Notes under the pieces: model-generated
Databases searched by the model: none
Told to the model about the DNA's origin: nothing
Seen by the model: the letters and a program-made list of their open reading frames with translations, nothing else
Shown here: positions 34,825 to 44,150 of the stretch, in pieces
Numbering within the stretch: the stretch's first letter is position 1
Layout: each line of letters starts with the position of its first letter
Source: Syntrophaceae bacterium
Lineage (GTDB): Bacteria > Desulfobacterota > Syntrophia > Syntrophales > Smithellaceae
Direction of reading: 5' to 3'
DNA: 64,000 bases
Assembly (NCBI GenBank): GCA_018436925.1
Contig: JAHDKI010000015.1
Location: 1-64,000 of the forward strand
Translations under genes and position numbers: made by a program

Positions 34825-35625
34825 ATGGACAAAGTTCCATTATCCGTTGCGATTATTACAAAAAATGAAGAACAAAATCTTCCCGCCTGCCTAAAGAGCG
34901 TTTTTTTTGCCCGTCAGGTTGTCATTGTCGATTCGGGCAGCGTCGATCAGACGCTTCAAATCGCCCGCACCTTTGGCTGCGAGGTGTTTTGCGAGGAATG
35001 GCTCGGATTCGGCCCGCAAAAACAGCTGGCGATCGACAAATGCGTTGAACCCTGGATACTGGTTCTGGACGCGGACGAACGCGTTCCGGAAGAAACCGCG
35101 GCCGCCATTAAAAAAATCGTGACGTCGGCCGGTGTTCGCGCGGCGGGATTTTCATTTCCCCGAAAGAATTATTTCCAGGGCCGTTGGATTCGCCATGCCG
35201 GCTGGTGGCCCGACCGGGTGGTGAGGCTTTTTCGGGCGGAGGCCGGATGCATGACCGATGCGGCCGTTCACGAAGCGGTTTGCGTGGAAGGACCTGTTGT
35301 CTCGCTTGATGCGCCTCTTGAGCATGAAACCGAAAGCCGCCTGGAGCAGATCCTTCAGAAGATAGACAGATATTCGACCCTCGGCGCCCGCGAGGCCTTT
35401 GCGGCGGGGAAAACCGCTACGCCCTGGTCCGCCTTTTTCCGCGCCGCCCTGACCTTCTTGCAGGATTATTTGCTGCGCCTGGGATTGCTTGACGGTCGGC
35501 AGGGCCTGACACTTGCCGTGACCGATGCCGTCAACAAGTATTTCAAATATGCAAAGCTCAGCGAACTGGTAAGACATAACCGCATCACGGCAAAACAAGA
35601 AAAAGACTCCTCCGGCGGGGCGTAA
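34825..35625 (+). CDS. Family 2 glycosyltransferase, WaaE/KdtX-like
   Basis: A 266-residue GT2 enzyme resembling the LPS core beta-1,4-glucosyltransferase WaaE. N-terminal LSVAIITKNEEQNLPACL, nucleotide site VVIVDSGSVDQT, DxD motif LVLDADERVPEE and the acceptor-side YFQGRWIRHAGWWPDRVVRLF are all typical of that subgroup. ATG 34825 follows AGGTGA at eight bases; the longer frame from 34741 overlaps FkbM. A conserved C-terminal helix (FLQDYLLRLGLLDGRQGL) is present. The WaaG-like, GT9 and WaaE-like genes together suggest LPS core assembly. Confidence 0.88.
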   Translation: MDKVPLSVAIITKNEEQNLPACLKSVFFARQVVIVDSGSVDQTLQIARTFGCEVFCEEWLGFGPQKQLAIDKCVEPWILVLDADERVPEETAAAIKKIVTSAGVRAAGFSFPRKNYFQGRWIRHAGWWPDRVVRLFRAEAGCMTDAAVHEAVCVEGPVVSLDAPLEHETESRLEQILQKIDRYSTLGAREAFAAGKTATPWSAFFRAALTFLQDYLLRLGLLDGRQGLTLAVTDAVNKYFKYAKLSELVRHNRITAKQEKDSSGGA

Positions 35626-35633
35626 AACTGAAA

Positions 35634-36554
35634 ATGGACATTTCCGTCATCATCGTCAACTGGAATACAAAAAACCTGCTTTATGACTGCCTGGCGTCCG
35701 TTTACAAAACCCTTGCGGGGCTGTCTTTCGAAATCATTGTCGTGGACAATGCCTCGACCGACGGGTCCGTTGCCATGCTGCAGACGCAGTATCCGCGGGT
35801 CCGCGTCATCGCCAATTCGGAAAACAAGGGATTCGGGGCCGCCAATAATCAGGGCTTTGCGCAAATGCAGGGCCGCTATGCTCTTCTTCTGAATACGGAC
35901 GCCGTCCTGACCGAGGGCGCGGCCCAAAAACTTTTCATGTTTGCCGAGCATCATCCCGATGCGGCCATCGTCTGCGGCCAGCTGCTCAATGCCGACGGGA
36001 GTAAGCAGAATTCCGTGGCCGCCTTTCCCACGCTTCTGACCTTGGCGGCGAACATGTCATTGCTTGAATACCTGTTTCCTCGAAGATATCCCAGCAAGCG
36101 GTATGCGCATCGGGAACCCGTCGAAGTGGAATCGGCCATCGGGGCATGCATGCTGATCCGCAAAAAGGCGCTCGATGAAGTGGCTTTTTTCGATGAGCGG
36201 TATTTCTTCTTCTTTGAAGAGACGGATCTGGCCTATGCGATGCGGCAGGCGGGCTGGCGAATCTGGCACGTTCCGGATGCTTTTATTTATCATCTTCAGG
36301 GGCAGAGCATCGGGCGCAACGCAAACGCCCGCATCGAGTTTTACCGGTCGCGGTATCAGTTTCTGCGCAAATGGCGCAGCCGCGTCTATTATCGGCTGGC
36401 GAGGGGACTCATTGTGGTGCGTCTTATGGTCAATACCTTTTTGACCCTCTCCGCAGTGTTGCTGACGTTGGGACGGCTGATGGATCTGCGGGAGAAAGCC
36501 GGGGTCTATTTAAAGTTGATTCAATGGCATGCCGGGGAGCAAAAAGATCTCTAA
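35634..36554 (+). CDS. Family 2 glycosyltransferase, rhamnosyltransferase-like
   Basis: A 306-residue GT2 enzyme of the WbbL/rhamnosyltransferase subgroup. Motifs: ISVIIVNWNTKNLLYDCL, VVDNASTDGS, NKGFGAANNQGF, the metal site LLLNTDAVL and the catalytic-base region FFFFEETDLAYAMRQAGW. The C-terminal 60 residues include a hydrophobic segment (RLMVNTFLTLSAVLLTLG) that may tether it to the membrane. It starts eight bases after its neighbour's stop with only a weak ribosome binding site. Confidence 0.88.
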   Translation: MDISVIIVNWNTKNLLYDCLASVYKTLAGLSFEIIVVDNASTDGSVAMLQTQYPRVRVIANSENKGFGAANNQGFAQMQGRYALLLNTDAVLTEGAAQKLFMFAEHHPDAAIVCGQLLNADGSKQNSVAAFPTLLTLAANMSLLEYLFPRRYPSKRYAHREPVEVESAIGACMLIRKKALDEVAFFDERYFFFFEETDLAYAMRQAGWRIWHVPDAFIYHLQGQSIGRNANARIEFYRSRYQFLRKWRSRVYYRLARGLIVVRLMVNTFLTLSAVLLTLGRLMDLREKAGVYLKLIQWHAGEQKDL

Positions 36555-36578
36555 ATGCCCGACAGGCCTGATCAAACG

Positions 36579-36607
36579 TTGACATGAACCATGAGTTCGA
36601 GTAATTA
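36579..36607 (+). promoter_or_regulatory. Possible internal promoter before the YdcF-like gene
   Basis: Exact TTGACA at 36579-36584 with TAATTA at 36602-36607 after 17 bases. The -10 is poor, so this is tentative; the position, in a 116-base gap within the plus-strand run, fits. Confidence 0.3.
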
Positions 36608-36670
36608 ATCAGCTGCTTTGCCGGGCGGTTACAAAGGCTTTGAAATGTAACTGAGAAAGCGGAGCTGTAA

Positions 36671-37465
36671 GTGCGGGTCATAAAAAAACGTAAACGAGGT
36701 TGTGCGCCAATGGATTATGCCTATGCGGTTTTCAAAGCGTTCATCGATCCGGTCTTTTTGATCTTCATCCTGCTTTTCGTCATCTGGATCCTCTCGTTGA
36801 CCGGAAAGAAAAAAGGCCCGATCCTGGGGCTTTTTTTTCTGATTGTTTTCGTTTACGGCTTGAGCATCGCGCCCGTTGCCAATTACCTGCTGTATTCGTT
36901 GGAGGGAGAGTATCTTCGCCGGGGGCAGGAGAACCATCGGGAATATGACGTCCTGGTTGTGCTTGGCGGCGGGTCCTTTGACATCAAGCCGACCTCTGAA
37001 ACCTTTTTGCAAAACGCTTCTTTGGCCAGGTTGATGCACGGTTTGAATTGGTATAAGCATCGGCCGTCGAAGTATTTCGTCTGTTCGGGCGACGGCCCGG
37101 CCAGCGTGCCGGAAGCGGAGATGATGGCGGAGCTGGCGCTTGCTTTCGGCGTGCCGAAGGAACGCATCCGCATCGAAGCGAAATCAAAAACCACCTGGGA
37201 AAACGCGCGGGAGGTCGATAAAATTTTTATCCGGAAGGACCTGTCTATCGGTCTGGTGACGTCCGCATTCCACATGAAAAGAGCCGAAAGAGAGTTTCAG
37301 AAATACTTCTCCGACGTATCGCCTTTGCCGACGGACTTTCGCTACACATCACCGGGGAAATACGCCGCGGTCCGGTACCTGCCCCAGACGGAGTCCTTAT
37401 ACCGGACGTCGATCGCCCTTCGGGAAATGACCGGCTATCTGTGGTACGGCATCAAGGGATTCTAA
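36671..37465 (+). CDS. YdcF/ElyC-like DUF218 membrane protein
   Basis: A 264-residue inner-membrane protein with two N-terminal membrane segments (about residues 22-42 and 50-72) and a DUF218 domain. The domain shows DVLVVLGGGSF, FVCSGDGPASVPEAEMMAELA, KSKTTWENAREV and LVTSAFHMKRAEREF, the conserved set of SanA/ElyC/YdcF proteins. ElyC is linked to lipid carrier use in envelope assembly, so a role in undecaprenyl-phosphate metabolism or glycan assembly is plausible. The GTG at 36671 has GGAG seven bases upstream; ATG 36710 is an alternative. Confidence 0.83.
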   Translation: MRVIKKRKRGCAPMDYAYAVFKAFIDPVFLIFILLFVIWILSLTGKKKGPILGLFFLIVFVYGLSIAPVANYLLYSLEGEYLRRGQENHREYDVLVVLGGGSFDIKPTSETFLQNASLARLMHGLNWYKHRPSKYFVCSGDGPASVPEAEMMAELALAFGVPKERIRIEAKSKTTWENAREVDKIFIRKDLSIGLVTSAFHMKRAEREFQKYFSDVSPLPTDFRYTSPGKYAAVRYLPQTESLYRTSIALREMTGYLWYGIKGF

Positions 37466-37502
37466 TCGGCCGGGTGAAAAGCCGGCAGATGGAGCAAGGT
37501 TG

Positions 37503-38240
37503 ATGAAAACGTCCGATTTTAAAATGCTGTCCATTGTCATCCCCGTTTTCAACGAAGAAGCCTATCTCGAGCGGCTTGTTGAAAAGGTTGTCGGCCAACC
37601 GCTGCCCGGAGGCTTGAAGCGGGAGCTCATTTTGGTCAACGACGCGTCAAAAGACGCCTCCTGGAAGGTGATGCAGACGCTGCCTGAAAAATTTCCCGAA
37701 GCCTCGTTTCAACTGATCAATAAAGCCGATAATGAAGGGAAAGGCGCCGCGTTGCGCGACGGGTTCGCCCGGGTGACAGGCGATCTGGTGATCATCCAGG
37801 ACGCCGACCTCGAGTACGACCCGGCGGACTATCCAAAGCTTCTGGGACCGATTCTTCAAGGCAAGGCCGATGTGGTCTACGGCAGCCGGTTTATCGGCGA
37901 GCCGCACCGCGTTTTATATTTCTGGCATCAACTGGCCAACAACATTCTGACGACGTTGTCCAATATGTTGACCAATCTGAATCTCACGGACATGGAGGTC
38001 TGCTACAAAGTTTTCACGCGGGAGGTGGTTGACCGGTTGCGGATCAAAAGCCCGCGGTTCGGCGTGGAACCGGAGATCACCGCGAAAATCGCCAGAATGC
38101 GCTTGAAGGGGAAACGTCTGCGGGTTTATGAAACGGGCATTTCCTATGACGGCCGGACCTATGAGGAAGGAAAGAAAATCGGCTGGAAGGACGCGGTGTC
38201 GGCGATCGCGACGATCATCCGCTTCCGGTTCACGGATTGA
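37503..38240 (+). CDS. Family 2 glycosyltransferase, polyprenyl-phosphate type
   Basis: A 245-residue GT2 enzyme of the dolichol-phosphate mannosyltransferase type, probably loading a sugar onto polyprenyl phosphate. Motifs: LSIVIPVFNEEAYLERLV, LVNDASKDASW, NEGKGAALRDGF, the DxD site VIIQDADLEYDPADYP, and YGSRF. No C-terminal membrane segments are present. ATG 37503 follows GGAGCAAGG. It is a close paralog of the gene at 49090, which shares the DADLEYDPADY block, and such enzymes often feed GT-C transferases like those at 47654 and 49823. Confidence 0.88.
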   Translation: MKTSDFKMLSIVIPVFNEEAYLERLVEKVVGQPLPGGLKRELILVNDASKDASWKVMQTLPEKFPEASFQLINKADNEGKGAALRDGFARVTGDLVIIQDADLEYDPADYPKLLGPILQGKADVVYGSRFIGEPHRVLYFWHQLANNILTTLSNMLTNLNLTDMEVCYKVFTREVVDRLRIKSPRFGVEPEITAKIARMRLKGKRLRVYETGISYDGRTYEEGKKIGWKDAVSAIATIIRFRFTD

Positions 38241-38325
38241 AGGCCGAATGACAACGAAATGTCCCCAAACGCAGACGCCGCGCATCCCTTTGCGGTTGTC
38301 CGGCGCTGAATAAGGAATTTTAAAA

Positions 38326-40227
38326 ATGATGCGACTGCCCGCCCAGCTTAAAACGCCGACGTTCTACTTGATGATCCTGCTTGACGCGGCCATGTTCGGC
38401 CTTGCACTGTGGTTGGCCTATCTTCTGCGCTTCGAATTTTCTCTGTCGCGGATCAATGTATATCCGCCCTGGGCGCTACTGCCCTGGGTGGTGCCGCTCA
38501 AGATTGCGGTTTTTCTGGGGATGGGCGCCTACCGCGGCATGTGGCGTTTTACGAGCATTCGCGATTTCTGGCTGCTGGGGCGCGCGAGCATTCTCGCGAC
38601 GCTTTTGATTCTGGGGATTTTTCTGTACGGGGCGGGCTTCGAAGGCTACTCCCGGGCCGTTTTATTTCTGGACGGCGTTTTGACCTTTCTTTTTACCGGC
38701 GCTTTAAGGCTTTCGATCCGGTCCTACTTCGCGGCCTCCGGCCGTCGCGAGTCTCTCGGGGAAAAGCAGCCGGGGCGCCGTCCGAAAAAAACCCTGATTG
38801 TCGGAGCGGGCGCGGCGGGTGAAAAAATCCTGCGGGAAATTTTCGAAAACACCGAGCTGCCATTCGCCGTCGAAGGGCTGATCGACGACGATCCGCAAAA
38901 GCAGGGGCGCTCGATTCACGGCGTGCCGGTGATCGGGACGGTGAAAGATCTGCCGGCCATGATAGCGCGCCGCCGGATCGAGGAGATTCTGATCGCTATC
39001 CCGTCGGCGCGCGGCGGCCAAATTAAACGGATCATCGACACCTGTCAAAACAACAGCGTCTCCTATAAAATCCTGCCGGGCATCGGCGAGCTGATCGACG
39101 GCCGCGTCAGTGTAAAGGTTCTGCGCGATATCCGCTATGAAGATTTACTGGGCCGGGAACCGGCCCGCCTCAATACGGAGGGCATCCGTCATTATCTGGA
39201 AGGCAAGACGGTTCTAATCACCGGCTGCGGCGGGTCGATCGGGTCGGAGCTGTGCCGCCAGATTCTGGCCTTCGGACCGGGGCGTCTGGTTTTGATCGAT
39301 TCTCATGAAGCCAACCTTTTTGCCATTTCCATGGAACTCGAAAACGAAAGGGCATTTAAAGGCGCGGCCGCCATTCTGGCGCACGTCCAGAATGAAAAAT
39401 TGATGACGGAGGTCTTCGACAAATACCAACCGGAGGTCGTCTTTCATGCGGCGGCCTATAAGCATGTGCCGATGCTGGAGCGAAATCCCTGGGAGGCCGT
39501 CTATAACAACATTATCGGCAGCCGGACGATAATGGATGTGTCCATCCGTCACGGCGTGGAACGTTTTGTTTTGGTGTCCACGGACAAAGCGGTGCGTCCG
39601 ACGAACGTCATGGGAGCGAGCAAAAGAGTCGCCGAACGGATCATGCAATTGCGGCGGGGCGGGGAAACCCGTTTTATGGCGGTGCGTTTCGGCAATGTGG
39701 TGGGGTCCTCCGGGTCGGTGATCCCGCTGTTTCGCAGACAGATTGAACAGGGCGGCCCGGTTACGGTGACCCATCCGGAGGTGAATCGTTTTTTCATGAC
39801 CATCCCGGAAGCGTCCCAGTTGATCCTGCAGGCGGGCGCGATGGGGGAAGGGGGCGAGGTGTTTATCCTCCGCATGGGGACTCCCGTGAAAATCGCGGAT
39901 ATGGCCCGCGATCTGATCCGCTTGTCGGGACGTGAGCCGGATGTGGATGTAAAAATTGTTTTTACGGGCCTTCGCCCCGGTGAAAAACTTCATGAGGAAC
40001 TTATTACACAAGGAGAAGATATTCTGCCCACCAGCCATGAGCAACTCATGGTGCTGCGCGCCGGCGCGTCTCAGGAGACGGCGACGTCCGAATCGGCCGG
40101 CGAGTGGCAGACGGATATGGATCTGCTGGTCGATGCCGCCGCCCGACACGATGCAAAAACCATCAAGAAGCACCTGCAACGGCTGGTTCCGGAATATCGG
40201 CCCCAGGAGAACGAGAGCGTCTTGTGA
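38326..40227 (+). CDS. Membrane NDP-sugar 4,6-dehydratase (WbpM/CapD type)
   Basis: A 633-residue polysaccharide biosynthesis protein. Four membrane segments occupy residues 1-115, a CoA-binding-like Rossmann domain follows (TLIVGAGAAGEKILREI near 160), then an extended SDR dehydratase domain with cofactor motif LITGCGGSIGSELCRQ near 295. The active site reads STDKAVRPTNVMGASKR: the usual YxxxK is MxxxK, as known for the long WbpM-type UDP-GlcNAc 4,6-dehydratases. The substrate is probably UDP-GlcNAc, giving precursors of QuiNAc, FucNAc or bacillosamine. A clear ribosome binding site (AAGGA) precedes ATG 38326. Confidence 0.93.
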   Translation: MMRLPAQLKTPTFYLMILLDAAMFGLALWLAYLLRFEFSLSRINVYPPWALLPWVVPLKIAVFLGMGAYRGMWRFTSIRDFWLLGRASILATLLILGIFLYGAGFEGYSRAVLFLDGVLTFLFTGALRLSIRSYFAASGRRESLGEKQPGRRPKKTLIVGAGAAGEKILREIFENTELPFAVEGLIDDDPQKQGRSIHGVPVIGTVKDLPAMIARRRIEEILIAIPSARGGQIKRIIDTCQNNSVSYKILPGIGELIDGRVSVKVLRDIRYEDLLGREPARLNTEGIRHYLEGKTVLITGCGGSIGSELCRQILAFGPGRLVLIDSHEANLFAISMELENERAFKGAAAILAHVQNEKLMTEVFDKYQPEVVFHAAAYKHVPMLERNPWEAVYNNIIGSRTIMDVSIRHGVERFVLVSTDKAVRPTNVMGASKRVAERIMQLRRGGETRFMAVRFGNVVGSSGSVIPLFRRQIEQGGPVTVTHPEVNRFFMTIPEASQLILQAGAMGEGGEVFILRMGTPVKIADMARDLIRLSGREPDVDVKIVFTGLRPGEKLHEELITQGEDILPTSHEQLMVLRAGASQETATSESAGEWQTDMDLLVDAAARHDAKTIKKHLQRLVPEYRPQENESVL

Positions 40228-40242
40228 AAGGGGTTAATCATT

Positions 40243-40270
40243 TTGAAACGGTCAAGTCGTTCCGTATAAA
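40243..40270 (+). promoter_or_regulatory. Candidate sigma-70 promoter of the ABC exporter genes
   Basis: TTGAAA at 40243-40248 and TATAAA at 40265-40270 with a 16-base spacer, each five of six consensus bases; start of wzm is about 48 bases after the expected initiation site. Confidence 0.5.
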
Positions 40271-40324
40271 AAGGACGGCTGCCGATGTGCCGTTTCGCGT
40301 GAAAAATGATAAAAACGGCTGATC

Positions 40325-41122
40325 ATGTTTAAGTGGATAATCAAAGGCTGGTCCGATGTCCGGGCGTCTCTGCAAGGGGGAAGGCTGGCCGGGGTGCTGG
40401 GCTGGCAGGACATCCGCCAGCGGTATCGCCGGTCGTCTTTGGGGCCGTTTTGGCTGACCATCAGCATGGGCGTGCTGATCGGGGCGCTGGGATTTGTCTT
40501 CAGCGCCCTCTTTGAGATGGAGGTGGCGGATTTCATCCCCTTTTTAACGCTGGGGCTGATTATCTGGTCGCTCATGACGGTTTCCATCAATGAAGGGTGC
40601 ACGGCGTTTTCAGATTCCGAGGCGATGATCAAACAGATCCCGCTGCCGATTTTCACGCACATCCTGCGGGTCCTGTGGCGCAACCTGATTATTTTTGCGC
40701 ATAACCTGGTCATCTTTCCGTTGATTTTGATCGCGTTTGGCAAACCGCTTACTCCGACGGCGTTTTGGGCGATTCCGGGGATTGTGCTCCTCGTCGTGAA
40801 TCTGTCATGGATGGCCTTGATCATGGGAACCTTGTGCGCGAGGTTTCGGGACATTCCCCAGATTGTTTCCAACCTGTTGCAGGTTTCTTTCTATCTGACG
40901 CCGATAATTTGGATGCCCGAGCTCTTGCCGGAGCGGGCCTCTAAAATGTTGCTGGACGTCAATCCGTTTTTTCACCTGATCGAAATCGTGCGCGCGCCGC
41001 TTCTGGGCGCGACGCCGTCGCTTTTAAACTGGCTCGTCGCGCTGGCTCTGGCTATGGCGGGTTGGATCGGCGGACTTGTGTTTTTCGGACGATTCCGTTC
41101 ACGCATCGCTTATTGGCTATAG
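40325..41122 (+). CDS. wzm: Polysaccharide ABC exporter, permease subunit
   Basis: ABC-2 type permease of 265 residues with six membrane segments, moving undecaprenyl-linked glycan across the inner membrane. The N-terminal amphipathic stretch and LGWQDIRQRYRRSSLGPFW are characteristic of Wzm/TagG-type proteins, as is the late FYLTPIIWMPELLPE. The ATPase gene follows after ten bases. Ribosome binding site weak. With the ligase-like protein at 30291 this points to an ABC-dependent O-antigen or similar glycan. Confidence 0.93.
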   Translation: MFKWIIKGWSDVRASLQGGRLAGVLGWQDIRQRYRRSSLGPFWLTISMGVLIGALGFVFSALFEMEVADFIPFLTLGLIIWSLMTVSINEGCTAFSDSEAMIKQIPLPIFTHILRVLWRNLIIFAHNLVIFPLILIAFGKPLTPTAFWAIPGIVLLVVNLSWMALIMGTLCARFRDIPQIVSNLLQVSFYLTPIIWMPELLPERASKMLLDVNPFFHLIEIVRAPLLGATPSLLNWLVALALAMAGWIGGLVFFGRFRSRIAYWL

Positions 41123-41132
41123 GACAAAGGGT

Positions 41133-41837
41133 ATGACGCAGATCATTCTGGACCAGGTCAGCGTGGAGTTTCCGATATACAACGCCACCGGCCGGTCGTT
41201 GAAGGTGCAGTTGATGCAGTCGGCCACCGGCGGACGGATGAATGCCAACCGGCAAGGCCGGGTGGTGGTGCAGGCGCTTCGCGAGGTCAGCCTGACGCTC
41301 CGCGAGGGAGACCGTCTGGGGCTGGTCGGACACAACGGCGCGGGGAAAAGCACCCTGCTGCGCGTTATTAGCGGCATCTACGAGCCGACGGGCGGGCGGC
41401 TCGACGTGGCGGGAAAAGTGACCAGCCTGATCGATTTGAGTCTGGGGATGGATGCGGAAGCCACCGGCATCGAGAACATTTATCTGCGCGGCGCGCTTTT
41501 GGGCTTCGACCGACGCTGGCTTACGGGCAAGATATCCGAGATCGTCGATTTCGCCGGCCTGGGTGATTTTATCCGCATGCCGTTTCGCACCTATTCCACC
41601 GGCATGCAGATGCGTCTGGCCTTTTCCATTGCGACGCTCGTGCAGCCGGAGATCCTGGTGATGGACGAATGGCTCAATGTCGGTGACGCGGACTTCAAAG
41701 AAAAGGCCGAAAGGCGGCTCAACGAGATTGTCGACAAATCCAGCATTCTGGTCATCGCGACGCACTCGCCGGAGCTGGTCGCGCAAGTTTGCAACCGGCG
41801 TGTCCGGTTGGATCACGGGGCTCTCCTTGACGACTGA
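41133..41837 (+). CDS. wzt: Polysaccharide ABC exporter, ATPase subunit
   Basis: ATP-binding subunit of 234 residues paired with the preceding permease. Walker A is GHNGAGKSTLL, the signature YSTGMQMRLAFS, Walker B ILVMDEWLNVGD and the H-loop ATHS. The extended N-terminal region (VEFPIYNATGRSLKVQ) is typical of polysaccharide exporters. It ends after the nucleotide-binding domain, so it lacks the C-terminal carbohydrate-binding domain that reads the modified non-reducing end in E. coli O9a-type Wzt. ATG 41133 is chosen; a frame from 41076 overlaps the permease gene. Confidence 0.93.
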   Translation: MTQIILDQVSVEFPIYNATGRSLKVQLMQSATGGRMNANRQGRVVVQALREVSLTLREGDRLGLVGHNGAGKSTLLRVISGIYEPTGGRLDVAGKVTSLIDLSLGMDAEATGIENIYLRGALLGFDRRWLTGKISEIVDFAGLGDFIRMPFRTYSTGMQMRLAFSIATLVQPEILVMDEWLNVGDADFKEKAERRLNEIVDKSSILVIATHSPELVAQVCNRRVRLDHGALLDD

Positions 41838-41858
41838 GCGTCAGTCCGACAAGCCGGC

Positions 41859-44132
41859 ATGAAGCGATATAACATTTCCGCCATCGTGAAAAACGTATCG
41901 GGCAGAGCTCTGCTTGAACTCTTGCGTCTCAAAGCGCGCTGCCTGCGCGCGCCGCGGAAAGACACGGCTCAAACGCAAGACGCCGACAGGGTTCAAGAGG
42001 TTGCTTCAGATGCGTCCTCAGAGGTTTTCCTCGAAACGGCTCCAGCCGTTTCCGCTGCAAGGTCCATGATGGACGCGCTGGATTCCTTTCTGGGTCAAAA
42101 GTTGAAGGCCTTTCTGTCCAACCCCGAAGCCCGCATGGCCCTGCCTTTGGCGCGCCGTCCGAAAATTTCCATCCTGATCGCTTTTTTCAACCGGGCGGCC
42201 TATACGCTGGCCTGTTTGGAAAGCCTCGCCGCGCACGCCGACGAGGATTGCGAGATTCTTCTTGTGGACGACGGCTCGACGGATGAGACCACCGGCCTTC
42301 TTGCCCGGATCGATAACGCCCTCGTCATTTCCAACCGCGAAAATGTCGGTTTTCTGAAAGCCTGCAACCAGGCGGCGGATCGCGCGACGGGCGATTGGCT
42401 TTTGTTTCTCAACAACGACACGCAGATTCTGCCGGGATTTCTCTCGGCGCTTTTGCGCGCGGGCGAAAGCACGGCCCATTGCGGCGCGGTGGGCGGGCGC
42501 CTGATTCTTCCGGACGGAACGCTTCAGGAGGCGGGCTCGATCATCTGGAATGACGGATCCTGCGCGGGCTACGGCAGGGGGGATGATCCGTTTAAACCGG
42601 AATATTCCTATCTGCGCGAAGTTCATTATTGCTCCGGCGCCTGCCTGATGGTCAAAAAGCGGTATTTTGAATCGGCCGGCCGGTTCGATGAGCAATATGC
42701 GCCCGCCTATTATGAAGAAACGGACCTTTGCATGAAACTGCGCGAGATGGGATTGCAAGTGATCTATCAGCCCGCGGCCGTTTTGATGCATTATGAATTC
42801 GGCAGCGCGCCGTCGCGCGAGCAGGTGCGGCGGATCCATGTCCGGAACATGGAAATATTTCATCACAAGTGGACCCATCGGCTGAATGCGCATCCGGCCT
42901 CTTCGGAGGATCCGCTGCGATGCCGCGAGATTCTGCCCGCCGGCAAAAAAAGAATTCTGGTCGTGGACGATCTCATTCCCGATCCCGCGTTAGGCAGCGG
43001 TTTTCCGCGAACGCACCTCATTGTCCGTCTGCTTGCCGATCTGGGTCATGCGGTCACTTTCTATCCTCTCCAGTTTCCCGAGCGCCGCGAGCCGGTGACG
43101 CATGAGCTTCAGCAAAGGGGTGTGGAGGTGATGTACGCGAGGGAGGGCGCGCCTTTGGATTTTGAATCCTTTCTGTCTTCGCGCCTTCATCACTATGACG
43201 CGCTCTGGATCAGCCGTCCGCATAATATGGAGCAACTGGGTCCTGTCCTGAGACGGCTGGCGCCGGATTTGCAACTTATCTATGACGCCGAAGCGCTGTT
43301 TGTAGTGAGAGAGATTTTGAAATCCGAGCTCGACGGACAGGCCATTTCGCCTGAAGAAAAACACGAGATGATTGAAAAAGAAATCGCATTGATGCGGCAA
43401 GCGGATGTTGTCGTGACGGTCTCATTGCAGGAGAAATCGGTTGTGGAAAAGTTTTACTCCGGCATCGTTTGCGTTCTGGGGCATTGTCATGATCTCGTCC
43501 CGACGCCTTTGTCCTTTTCCGAGCGAAAAGATATTCTTTTTGTGGGCTCGTTTCTGAGATCGCCTTCTCCCAACGAGGATGCCGTTCAATACTTCATGGA
43601 TCATCTTTATCCGAAGATTTATGAAGCCACCGGCGCCGGAATGCATATCGTCGGGACGAATTATCTGGAATCCGTCCGGCGTCTGGAAAACGCCTCGGTG
43701 AGGGTTGCCGGCCGGGTCGACGATTTGTTTGAGTATTACAACCGCTGCCGGCTGTTCGTGGTGCCGCACCGGTATGCGGCGGGCATTCCGCTCAAGCTGA
43801 TCGAATGCATGACCTATGGACTGCCCGCGATTGTCACGCCGCTGATCGCCGGGCAGTTGGGCCTTGATGAGCAAGCGGCGCTGATCGGCGCGACGGATGC
43901 CGATTTTATCGCCAAGGCCGTAAAGGCCTACACCTCCGAGACGGTTTGGAAGGCGCTTCGCGCCGGTTCACTTCGCTATGTTCAGGACCATCATTCTCCT
44001 GCAAGTTTCAAAGAGAGACTCAATGCCATTCTTTCCTCAGGGGATGGGGAGGCCGCCGCATACTCGGTCGGACCAAGCGCGCCCCCGTCGAGTGAGCTTG
44101 CGGTGCAGCCGGCCTCGGATAAATCAACATGA
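41859..44132 (+). CDS. Two-domain glycosyltransferase, GT2 plus GT4
   Basis: A 757-residue fusion of two glycosyltransferases. After a 95-residue lead, the GT2 domain starts with PKISILIAFFNRAAYTLACL (about residue 99), with LLVDDGSTDETTG, the metal site FLNNDTQ and base region AYYEETDLCMKLREMG. From about residue 363 a GT-B/GT4-like domain follows (RILVVDDLIPDPALGSGFPR), with IPLKLIECMTYGLPAIVTP as donor-binding element. Such proteins can add two sugars in sequence. It shares its whole GT2-GT4 architecture, and a 29-base identical DNA stretch, with the next gene, so they are tandem paralogs. No good ribosome binding site is visible. Confidence 0.87.
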   Translation: MKRYNISAIVKNVSGRALLELLRLKARCLRAPRKDTAQTQDADRVQEVASDASSEVFLETAPAVSAARSMMDALDSFLGQKLKAFLSNPEARMALPLARRPKISILIAFFNRAAYTLACLESLAAHADEDCEILLVDDGSTDETTGLLARIDNALVISNRENVGFLKACNQAADRATGDWLLFLNNDTQILPGFLSALLRAGESTAHCGAVGGRLILPDGTLQEAGSIIWNDGSCAGYGRGDDPFKPEYSYLREVHYCSGACLMVKKRYFESAGRFDEQYAPAYYEETDLCMKLREMGLQVIYQPAAVLMHYEFGSAPSREQVRRIHVRNMEIFHHKWTHRLNAHPASSEDPLRCREILPAGKKRILVVDDLIPDPALGSGFPRTHLIVRLLADLGHAVTFYPLQFPERREPVTHELQQRGVEVMYAREGAPLDFESFLSSRLHHYDALWISRPHNMEQLGPVLRRLAPDLQLIYDAEALFVVREILKSELDGQAISPEEKHEMIEKEIALMRQADVVVTVSLQEKSVVEKFYSGIVCVLGHCHDLVPTPLSFSERKDILFVGSFLRSPSPNEDAVQYFMDHLYPKIYEATGAGMHIVGTNYLESVRRLENASVRVAGRVDDLFEYYNRCRLFVVPHRYAAGIPLKLIECMTYGLPAIVTPLIAGQLGLDEQAALIGATDADFIAKAVKAYTSETVWKALRAGSLRYVQDHHSPASFKERLNAILSSGDGEAAAYSVGPSAPPSSELAVQPASDKST
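42509..42537 (+). repeat. 29-base direct repeat, copy 1
   Basis: Identical to 45947-45975. It encodes the PDGTLQEAG segment of the GT2 domain in both tandem paralogs. Flanking DNA is clearly diverged, so this is a short island of identity within homologous coding sequence. Confidence 0.9.
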
Positions 44133-44150
44133 AGATGGGTTGATGCTTTC

